Virus record (IMG/VR): IMGVR_UViG_3300033987_000046
Location: 1 to 24,138 of that record
Source: a virus
Length of the DNA: 24,138 nucleotides
Strand: one strand, 5' to 3'
Positions within the stretch are counted from its first letter, which is position 1; each line of letters begins with the position of its first letter. Under the pieces are notes generated by a model. That model ran no database searches. It was not told the origin of the DNA and saw only the letters and a program-made list of their open reading frames with translations. Below are positions 1-4,785 of the stretch, in pieces. The translations under genes were made by a program, and so were the position numbers.

Positions 1-1
1 G

Positions 2-70
2 GCTGGATTGGCAGCAAGTGGATTCTACAGTAACGTGAAAGAGCCGCTGAAAAGCAAGGAGGGGCAGTGA
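2..70 (+). CDS. C-terminal end of an unidentified upstream gene (partial)
   Basis: The frame starting at base 2 is open to a TGA at 68-70 and gives 22 residues ending SKEGQ. A perfect terminator hairpin overlaps its stop codon, which supports a real gene ending here. Too little is present to name it. Its position just before the early promoter would suit a lysis or lysogeny gene, but that is only inference. Confidence 0.45.
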   Translation, partial: AGLAASGFYSNVKEPLKSKEGQ

Positions 71-84
71 TGCCCCTCTTTTTT
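59..84 (+). terminator. Rho-independent terminator after the left partial gene
   Basis: An 8-bp perfect stem, GAGGGGCA (59-66) with TGCCCCTC (71-78), has the 4-nt loop GTGA and is followed at once by six T. The loop contains the stop codon of the upstream gene. Confidence 0.85.
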
Positions 85-94
85 GTTTTTGGGT

Positions 95-126
95 GCCGTG
101 CATCTTTCGAGGTGCACGGCTTTTTT
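95..126 (+). terminator. Second rho-independent terminator in tandem
   Basis: GCCGTGCA (95-102) pairs with TGCACGGC (113-120), followed by a T6 run. It stands 10 bp after the first terminator. The stem is nearly the same sequence as the terminator at 210-244, so this hairpin appears duplicated around a promoter. Confidence 0.8.
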
Positions 127-135
127 GTTTTGTAC

Positions 136-164
136 TTGATTTTTGCAATTGTATGTGGTATACT
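136..164 (+). promoter_or_regulatory. Sigma-A type promoter for a short transcript
   Basis: TTGATT (136-141), a 17-bp spacer and TATACT (159-164) make a good housekeeping promoter, isolated upstream by two terminators. Transcription should start near 171 and meets the terminator at 210-244 about 70 nt later, before any gene. Confidence 0.65.
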
Positions 165-170
165 ACAATT

Positions 171-246
171 AGGAATCGATTTACAAATCCATTAAATTTT
201 TCTGTCGAGGCCGTGCTACCTAGAAAAAGGTGCACGGCTTTTTTCG
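171..246 (+). ncRNA. Candidate ~75-nt small RNA
   Basis: The segment lies between a well-formed promoter (136-164) and a terminator and has no ORF with a ribosome site. The predicted transcript is an unstructured 40-nt 5' part followed by the terminator hairpin. It could be a phage small RNA, an antisense or decoy RNA, or a leader whose terminator is read through into the early operon. No known RNA family was recognised, and the start point is inferred only from the promoter. Confidence 0.4.
210..244 (+). terminator. Rho-independent terminator of the short transcript
   Basis: GCCGTGC (210-216) pairs with GCACGGC (232-238), extended inward by ACCT/AGGT with one bulged T, and is followed by T6. 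It uses almost the same stem as the hairpin at 95-120, differing mainly in the loop. Confidence 0.8.
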
Positions 247-287
247 TTTTTGGGCGAAAAATTTTTTAAAAAATTTTTGAAAAGGTA

Positions 288-316
288 TTGACAAGTTTAC
301 GACATCGTAATATACT
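288..316 (+). promoter_or_regulatory. Strong early promoter of the main operon
   Basis: TTGACA (288-293), a 17-bp spacer and TATACT (311-316) match the sigma-A consensus closely. A second TATAAT overlaps at 316-321. It precedes the gene at 368 and no comparable promoter was noticed for several kilobases downstream, so it probably drives the whole early region. The operator at 295-344 overlaps it. Confidence 0.8.
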
Positions 317-344
317 ATAATCGAAAGTTGACGATGACGTAAAC
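295..344 (+). promoter_or_regulatory. Inverted-repeat operator over the early promoter
   Basis: GTTTACGACATCGT (295-308) and ACGATGACGTAAAC (331-344) are inverted copies matching at 13 of 14 positions, placed on either side of the -10 box. The left copy is itself a small palindrome, TTACGA-CA-TCGTAA. This is the usual layout of a dimeric repressor operator that blocks an early phage promoter. The repressor is not in the window. Confidence 0.65.
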
Positions 345-367
345 AAAAAAGAAGAGGGGGATTGAAA

Positions 368-1087
368 ATGAAAATCACATTTGAAAAGAGAGGTACAAAA
401 TTTGAGGTGGAGGTTATAAAGGAAGATGCTTATATTACCGCAAAGGGAATACAGGCGATTGCACATCCTTACAAGCATAGACAACACGGCTGGGGATACG
501 AAGTCAGGTACAACAGAGCCTTCCTAAAAGCTCTCGGCGCAGGGCCAGAAATAGAAACCGTATTTATCACCCATGAAAGCGCCGAGCAAGTCAAAAATGC
601 AATAGACGCATATAGAGAAGAAGAAAACGCCAGGAAGCAGAAAGAGAAGGAGGAAAGGAAGCAAAGAATTATTGCTGGGGCAGAGAAAATCAGAGTCAGC
701 TATCACGATGGAGAGTATCTCAGCGGGCATGAGGTCTTAGACGAAGTTGCCGCTGAGTTGCTCGAAGAGCTTGGCCTTGCCAGATATGTTGAAGGTTGGG
801 GATACCATATTGATGAAGAACTTGTGAGGACGTACGGGACAGAGTTTACATATCAGCAAGCGAAAGAATTCGTACAACCACGAAAAGAAGCTGAGGCTAG
901 GAAGCAGAAAGAAAGGGAAGAAATTAGGGCGAAGTTTGAGGAAGCGAAAGCAACAGGAAAGCCTGTAGAGCTTTACAGATTTATCGTCGACTGCAACGAC
1001 CCAAGGCTGGAATGTTCCACCGATATTATCATCGTTTATGCTATGCCGGATGGAAGCAAAGACGAAAGGCGAATACATACCTACTAG
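368..1087 (+). CDS. Early phage protein of unknown function with a repeated GWGY segment
   Basis: A 239-residue protein not assigned to a family. The ATG at 368 is preferred over the in-frame TTG at 362 because GAGGGGG (354-360) sits 7 nt before the ATG but only 1 nt before the TTG. Two GWGY-centred stretches are each followed by a helical region ending in a Glu/Lys/Arg-rich run (RKQKEKEE and RKQKEREE), which looks like an internal duplication with charged helical or coiled-coil linkers. There is no signal peptide and no membrane segment. As the first gene behind the operator-controlled promoter it should be made early and may act on the host or on regulation; this is inference from position. 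Confidence 0.75.
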   Translation: MKITFEKRGTKFEVEVIKEDAYITAKGIQAIAHPYKHRQHGWGYEVRYNRAFLKALGAGPEIETVFITHESAEQVKNAIDAYREEENARKQKEKEERKQRIIAGAEKIRVSYHDGEYLSGHEVLDEVAAELLEELGLARYVEGWGYHIDEELVRTYGTEFTYQQAKEFVQPRKEAEARKQKEREEIRAKFEEAKATGKPVELYRFIVDCNDPRLECSTDIIIVYAMPDGSKDERRIHTY

Positions 1088-1094
1088 GCACAGT

Positions 1095-1184
1095 TGCCCC
1101 GCCCCGGGGCATAAACCGGGGCACACAAAACGCTCCAGCAGTCGAGCGTTAGGCGATTACAAATACCGCTGGATTGAAAGGAGG
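1095..1184 (+). ncRNA. Structured leader RNA, copy A (pseudoknot)
   Basis: AACGCT (1129-1134) pairs with AGCGTT (1145-1150), and the loop bases CCAGC (1135-1139) can pair with GCTGG (1168-1172), giving an H-type pseudoknot just before the ribosome site. Upstream, TGCCCCG/CGGGGCA (1095-1111) forms a hairpin, with a competing partner CCGGGGC at 1116-1122. The spacer GGCGATTACAAATACC (1152-1167) resembles copies B and C. It probably controls translation of the gene at 1194. Confidence 0.55.
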
Positions 1185-1193
1185 TAAAGATGT

Positions 1194-1523
1194 ATGAAGG
1201 CATTCGTGAATAGATACAGTGCTTTAGAGGACGCAATTTACCCTAGAAACCAGCTCCCAGCTCTCTTTGATAAGTTAGGGGTGGATATCATTATCCACCA
1301 AGACGAGGATGTATGGGAGGGCGGACAGAATGCAGGAATTATACTGCTCAAGGGAGAAACGGGGGAGTATAGATATCACGGTTCATGTCGCTACTCAGCA
1401 AGCGACATAGAAAAAGACGCTAAAGAGGCACAAAGCATAGAAGAATTTCTTGCAAGAGTTTGCCGTCACACTCATTTATCGTATATCCACCCTGTAACGG
1501 GACGACCATATGATTTGAATTGA
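1194..1523 (+). CDS. Hypothetical phage protein, 109 aa
   Basis: The start ATG lies 9 nt after AAAGGAGG (1178-1184 region). An ATG at 1190 in another frame stops after seven codons. The protein is mixed alpha/beta in appearance, with no Cys pairs, no membrane segment and no recognised motif; it ends in a proline-containing PVTGRPYDLN tail. It is the first of the small early genes preceded by a pseudoknot leader, which suggests its translation is individually controlled. Function unknown. Confidence 0.7.
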   Translation: MKAFVNRYSALEDAIYPRNQLPALFDKLGVDIIIHQDEDVWEGGQNAGIILLKGETGEYRYHGSCRYSASDIEKDAKEAQSIEEFLARVCRHTHLSYIHPVTGRPYDLN

Positions 1524-1546
1524 TTTTTACTAAGGAGGGTTTTCCT

Positions 1547-1582
1547 ATGCAGTACGCCGTTATTATCGCAGCCAATTTTAGT
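1547..1582 (+). pseudogene. Remnant of a 3' coding end related to the gene at 1679
   Basis: The bases at 1566-1582 are identical to the last codons and stop of the gene at 1679-1942 (encoding YRSQF and TAG) and sit in the same position relative to leader copy B as the real gene end sits to copy C. A ribosome site (AAGGAGGG) and ATG at 1547 precede it, but that frame gives only 17 residues. The simplest reading is a duplicated gene-leader cassette whose gene was deleted. Alternatively the shared bases belong to the RNA element itself. Confidence 0.4.
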
Positions 1583-1673
1583 TACCGCTTCGGCCGTTGA
1601 GCGTATCAGCGGCCACCACACCATAATCGCCACTGGCAGGGCGACTATCAAATACTGCCCGCAGAAAAGGAGG
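1583..1673 (+). ncRNA. Structured leader RNA, copy B (two pseudoknots)
   Basis: First unit: CGCT (1586-1589) with AGCG (1600-1603), loop GGCCG (1592-1596) with CGGCC (1610-1614). Second unit: TCGCC (1627-1631) with GGCGA (1640-1644), loop GGCAG (1635-1639) with CTGCC (1655-1659). The last strand ends six bases before AAAAGGAGG. Relative to copy C both loop-tail helices change sequence but keep pairing, which is compensatory change. No known riboswitch was recognised. Confidence 0.6.
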
Positions 1674-1678
1674 TTGTT

Positions 1679-1942
1679 ATGAAAAAATATTGGATCAATA
1701 AGTGTATCGTAACTCCAGAGGGGGAGTTAATGCCCCAAGGATTTGAACTTCATGTAGGGGAAAGCACAGCGAAAATAGTTGTACCCTCAGACTTGTACGG
1801 TGATACAAATTTGCTTTATGAGGAAGAAATATCGTTGAAGCAAGAAGTATTTAAAGCTACCTATCAAGACGGGAATCCTGTTCATGTCGATGACGGAGAA
1901 GTCATCGGCATGGATCTGGATGAGTATCGCAGCCAATTTTAG
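1679..1942 (+). CDS. Hypothetical phage protein, 87 aa
   Basis: An 87-residue acidic protein starting 5 nt after AAAAGGAGG. It looks mostly beta-stranded with no Cys, no membrane segment and no recognised domain. It is enclosed by leader copies B and C, and its own last codons are shared with the remnant upstream of copy B, so it belongs to a duplicated cassette. The stop codon lies directly against the first stem of leader C, so ribosomes finishing this gene would touch that structure. Confidence 0.7.
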   Translation: MKKYWINKCIVTPEGELMPQGFELHVGESTAKIVVPSDLYGDTNLLYEEEISLKQEVFKATYQDGNPVHVDDGEVIGMDLDEYRSQF

Positions 1943-2036
1943 TTACCGCTTTGGGTGTTGAGCGGTAAATCAGCGCCCACCAGTATCATCGCCAGCCCCG
2001 GGGCGAATAACAAATACCGGGGCAAATGAAAGGAGG
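1943..2036 (+). ncRNA. Structured leader RNA, copy C (two pseudoknots)
   Basis: First unit: TTACCGCT (1943-1950) with AGCGGTAA (1961-1968), loop TGGGTG (1952-1957) with CGCCCA (1974-1979). Second unit: TCGCC (1989-1993) with GGCGA (2002-2006), loop GCCCCGG (1995-2001) with CCGGGGC (2017-2023). The final strand is followed within ten bases by AAAGGAGG. It is the best-paired copy of the three and is placed to control initiation at 2041. Confidence 0.65.
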
Positions 2037-2040
2037 AGAT

Positions 2041-2781
2041 ATGAGAATAAACTTTACATTAGGTGACCGAGTAAAGAAAAGAAATCAAATTGTATTATCT
2101 TCTCATACGAGGATGAGAAGATACCCAGAAATCGACGACAGGTTCGACAGAACCAGATCCAACAACTTTTATGCCGATTATATAGATATAGAATATGTAA
2201 AAGGGAATGCAATAGAAGACTTCTTTATCATCGGCACAATAAGTTATCAAGATGAAAACGCAGATGAACAAAGCTGTTGTATAAGATGTAGGATTTATGT
2301 CGTGCTACAAGCCCCCATAAGCTTAGACGATTTCTTAGACACTACGCCAGGTTTTGTTTTACAAAGACCCTGGCGTAAGTGGGCAGTCGTGGGTTATTGG
2401 GATGATGACAACACTACCGCTCTTAACCTACATCAGTTCATTGAACAGCTTAAAAATGGTGAAAGGGAAACACCTGCTCCTTATAGAGCCGCTATCTTGG
2501 GACATTTACTAGATACCTTAGTACCCGAAGACAATAAAGACAACGTAAAAATACTTGGCATTACAAGTGAAGGTGAGTATTACTTTTACTATATCAATTA
2601 TCTGTTCCCCCCAGGCGATTATGGTCTTAAGGGAATGGATAAAAACAAGTATTATTTCAGTAAATTTACTACAAGAGATAAATTTTACACACATTACTAC
2701 CGTATAGAAAAAGCACCTGGTATGTACGGTAGTAAGGTGGGGTTCCGGATGATGCGACATTTAGAGGAGGTGGAAGCATGA
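2041..2781 (+). CDS. Hypothetical phage protein, 246 aa
   Basis: An unassigned protein. The ATG at 2041 follows AAAGGAGG (2029-2036); an in-frame ATG at 2026 would place the ribosome site inside the gene and is rejected. The N-terminal part is rich in Arg and Asp. There are many aromatic residues and only two adjacent Cys (near residue 80). No nucleotide-binding motif or membrane helix is seen. It ends in a 4-base ATGA overlap with the helix-turn-helix gene at 2778, so the two are translated together. Function unknown. Confidence 0.75.
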   Translation: MRINFTLGDRVKKRNQIVLSSHTRMRRYPEIDDRFDRTRSNNFYADYIDIEYVKGNAIEDFFIIGTISYQDENADEQSCCIRCRIYVVLQAPISLDDFLDTTPGFVLQRPWRKWAVVGYWDDDNTTALNLHQFIEQLKNGERETPAPYRAAILGHLLDTLVPEDNKDNVKILGITSEGEYYFYYINYLFPPGDYGLKGMDKNKYYFSKFTTRDKFYTHYYRIEKAPGMYGSKVGFRMMRHLEEVEA

Positions 2782-3032
2782 GCGAAGATAAATGGCTCAC
2801 CACCTCCGAAATAAGCCAGCGATGGGGCATCGCCGATGCCGCCATCCGCATGGCCATAAAGGAAGGCCGCATCCGGGAAGATGAGTGTCGAAAGACAGGA
2901 TACGGCCCCTACGGCGGCGTATGGCTGGTCAAAGAATCGGCAATAAGAAGGCTGTACGGGAGGCCCAAGCTCACATCAAAGGATATATCCGAGATCGAGG
3001 CTATACAAAGAAAGGGGAATCATCTAAAATGA
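2778..3032 (+). CDS. Small helix-turn-helix DNA-binding protein
   Basis: An 84-residue protein whose N-terminal half (LTTSEISQRWGIADAAIR) has the look of a winged-helix or MerR/excisionase-type helix-turn-helix, followed by a Gly/Tyr-rich wing (GYGPYGG) and a VKESAIRRLYG helix typical of excisionase-like proteins. It overlaps its neighbours by 4 bases on both sides (ATGA), indicating tight coupling. It probably binds DNA in early regulation or in site-specific recombination; which of the two cannot be told from sequence. Confidence 0.75.
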   Translation: MSEDKWLTTSEISQRWGIADAAIRMAIKEGRIREDECRKTGYGPYGGVWLVKESAIRRLYGRPKLTSKDISEIEAIQRKGNHLK

Positions 3033-3691
3033 ATTTTACAATCAAAACCGAGAATTGGAACGGCCATAAAATCAGATTTGTTTGGCACAATGGTGAATGG
3101 TGGGCAGTTTTAGCTGATATTGCTCATCCGCTAGGACTACTGACTAAAAAAGTTGCTCAACGTTTAAGGGAAACAGAAAAACAAATAGAAAAGGAGGTAC
3201 TTTCAAGGTACCCCCTTCCAACACCAGGTGGTCTGCAAGAAATGCTCATCGTCAATGAGTATGGTATTTATGAAGCAATTACTCAAAGCCGAAAGAAAGA
3301 GGCCATTCAGTTCAGATTTTGGGTTTACGATATTCTGAAAGAACTTCGCCAAGCGACAGGACTTGAAGGTTTTCAAATATTCCGCATGTTAGACAAAGAA
3401 CACCAAAAAGAGATGATGAAGAAACTTAAGGAAGGCCTAAAACAACCTGTGAAAGTTGATTTTATCAAAGCAAATGTCATCACCAACAAAGCCATCAGCA
3501 ATATATATGGTTATCCAAAGATGATTAAGAAGGGTGAGATGACGCCAGACATGCTGGTAAAGAGACAAAGTATACTGGAAGATACCGTAGAGCTGATGAC
3601 GGTCAAAGAGAAATATGGCCTCGATATTTCGGTCTCTCAAACAATTTACAGTAAATACAAAGCGATGCAATCGGAGGAGGCAGCGACATGA
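3029..3691 (+). CDS. BRO-N domain phage antirepressor
   Basis: A 220-residue protein. Residues 1 to about 105 match the pattern of the BRO-N/antirepressor domain: IRFVWHNGEWWAVLADIAHPLGL, then EYGIYEAITQSRKKEAIQFRFWVYDIL, which corresponds to the conserved F+ WV...VLp+I end of the domain. The C-terminal half is Lys-rich and helical and probably carries a family-specific DNA- or protein-binding part. Such proteins counter phage repressors or act as early regulators. The ATG at 3029 overlaps the previous stop (ATGA) and follows AAAGGGG. Confidence 0.85.
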   Translation: MNFTIKTENWNGHKIRFVWHNGEWWAVLADIAHPLGLLTKKVAQRLRETEKQIEKEVLSRYPLPTPGGLQEMLIVNEYGIYEAITQSRKKEAIQFRFWVYDILKELRQATGLEGFQIFRMLDKEHQKEMMKKLKEGLKQPVKVDFIKANVITNKAISNIYGYPKMIKKGEMTPDMLVKRQSILEDTVELMTVKEKYGLDISVSQTIYSKYKAMQSEEAAT

Positions 3692-3894
3692 CGCTTGAGC
3701 AACTTGAAAAAGAAAAACCCGAAAAGATTACCGTCGACCAAGCAGCGCAAATAATGGGGGTAACGCCACAATTCTTAAGAATAGCGCTTCAACACAACAA
3801 ATTCCCCTTTGGAACAGCAGTAAAGTTTAAGCGATGGAGCTATTACATTAACACCGCAAGATTTATCAAGTATATGAAAGGCGAAATAGCATAA
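3688..3894 (+). CDS. Small excisionase-like helix-turn-helix protein
   Basis: A 68-residue protein. Residues 17-45 (VDQAAQIMGVTPQFLRIALQ) form a clear helix-turn-helix of the MerR/excisionase type, followed by a short basic strand (VKFKRWSYYINTARF) resembling the wing. It starts in an ATGA overlap with the antirepressor. Likely a DNA-binding regulator or recombination directionality factor; no integrase is visible in the window, so an excision role is not established. Confidence 0.75.
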   Translation: MTLEQLEKEKPEKITVDQAAQIMGVTPQFLRIALQHNKFPFGTAVKFKRWSYYINTARFIKYMKGEIA

Positions 3895-4083
3895 CCCAAC
3901 TAGTAGCACACCGCACCTTGACAACTGAATATCGCCTTACGAGTACCCGGATACTGGTGATGGCGGGTCTGCGGGGATCGCCAAGATGGGTACAAGCCCG
4001 GAGCGGGAGCGGACTGGCAAGCCAGCCCGATGAACGAAGGAGAAAGCAGGGGAGAAACGGAAGGGGAGGAGGGGAGAGAACAG
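3895..4083 (+). ncRNA. Gene-free leader with strong RNA structure
   Basis: No convincing gene lies here. GTACCC (3943-3948) pairs with GGGTAC (3988-3993) and encloses TGGCG/CGCCA (3961-3965 with 3979-3983). Downstream, CTGGC (4014-4018) pairs with GCCAG (4021-4025). CGGG (4004-4007) can pair either with CCCG upstream (3997-4000) or CCCG downstream (4026-4029), so two exclusive folds are possible, as in a riboswitch or attenuator. The last 50 bases are purine-rich and end in the ribosome site of the gene at 4084. No known family was recognised. Confidence 0.45.
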
Positions 4084-4266
4084 ATGAAACCGATGACTGA
4101 TAGAGAGCTCCTTGAGCTTGCGGTTAAGTTGCACATGGCTGTCTCGCTTGCAGTTAAGAAGGGCAAATTCAAGAAAGATACACGCTTTTTTCTGGAACGA
4201 ATGAAAGAAATAGCCGACCAAGCACTAGGACCAATAAACGATGACTTTTATTCATACTACGACTAA
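4084..4266 (+). CDS. Small helical phage protein, 60 aa
   Basis: A 60-residue, mostly helical protein with an acidic and tyrosine-rich C-terminus (INDDFYSYYD). The ATG at 4084 is preferred because GGGGAG (4071-4076) sits 7 nt upstream. An in-frame ATG at 4030 would add 18 residues that merely translate the purine-rich leader. No family recognised. Confidence 0.6.
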   Translation: MKPMTDRELLELAVKLHMAVSLAVKKGKFKKDTRFFLERMKEIADQALGPINDDFYSYYD

Positions 4267-4280
4267 GGAGGTGAAACACA

Positions 4281-4448
4281 TTGCTGCAGCTATACACATA
4301 TCGGCGCAAGCGCCGCTGGGTAACCACAACAAGGTTCTGGGCTATAGTAACAATTTTGGCCATCATAATTGCATACTTTGTTTTCCGCAATGTTTCTATG
4401 CAAGATTTGTGTACAAGCCCATATTGGCGCTATGTGTTCAGTAAATAA
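4281..4448 (+). CDS. Small single-pass membrane protein, 55 aa
   Basis: A TTG start at 4281 lies 7 nt after AAGGAGGTG (4265-4273), an excellent ribosome site. The 55-residue product has a basic N-terminus (YRRKRRW), one hydrophobic helix of about 17 residues (residues 20-37, FWAIVTILAIIIAYFVF), then a short tail with one Cys. The basic-inside rule predicts the N-terminus in the cytoplasm. Its role is unknown; similar mini-membrane proteins are common among early phage genes. Confidence 0.65.
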   Translation: MLQLYTYRRKRRWVTTTRFWAIVTILAIIIAYFVFRNVSMQDLCTSPYWRYVFSK

Positions 4449-4480
4449 AAAAAGAGCTCTCCAAAAAGCTCAAACAAAAG

Positions 4481-4521
4481 CTATCCTGCCTCTATTGTAC
4501 CACGATAGGGCAATAGAGGCA
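4481..4521 (+). promoter_or_regulatory. Leader hairpin with possible pseudoknot
   Basis: TGCCTCTATTG (4487-4497) pairs perfectly over 11 bp with CAATAGAGGCA (4511-4521), loop of 13 nt. The loop bases GATAG (4504-4508) can pair with CTATC (4481-4485) just before the stem, giving a pseudoknot. There is no T run, so it is not a terminator; it stands 5 bases before GGAGGAGGAG and could control translation of the gene at 4543. Confidence 0.5.
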
Positions 4522-4542
4522 ATACGGAGGAGGAGAAATTGA

Positions 4543-4785
4543 ATGAAGTGCCCACTTCTAAGATCTAAACAAGTCAACTACGGGGAGTTCGGCCGGGGGG
4601 AAAGGGAATACTTCTTGGATTGTATTAAAGAGCAATGCGCTTGGTGGAACCCAACATACCAGGAATGTTCTGTGAAAATGGCAACCTGCTTCTTAAATCT
4701 CATCAGGTTAGATACGCAACTTATGAGCACAAGGAGGACAACCCGTGAAAGCAGTTCTCAAGGACAATGTTATAGAAATATATGA
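4543..4785 (+). CDS. Cys-rich small phage protein, 80 aa
   Basis: An 80-residue protein with Cys at 3, 27, 32, 43 and 50, the pattern C-x23-C-x4-C-AWW-x8-C-x6-C suggesting a small metal-binding or disulphide fold. The last 14 residues lie in sequence that overlaps the start of the helicase by 41 bases in another frame, so its 3' end may be less constrained. The ribosome site GGAGGAGGAG is strong. Family not recognised. Confidence 0.65.
   Translation: MKCPLLRSKQVNYGEFGRGEREYFLDCIKEQCAWWNPTYQECSVKMATCFLNLIRLDTQLMSTRRTTRESSSQGQCYRNI

Noticed and set aside
4030-4083. N-terminal extension of the gene at 4084 from ATG 4030
   Set aside because: The extra residues are a Glu/Gly/Arg run translated from the purine-rich leader, and the ribosome site GGGGAG fits ATG 4084.
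4458-4475. GAGCT/AGCTC hairpin after the small membrane protein as a terminator
   Set aside because: Short stem and no T run behind it.
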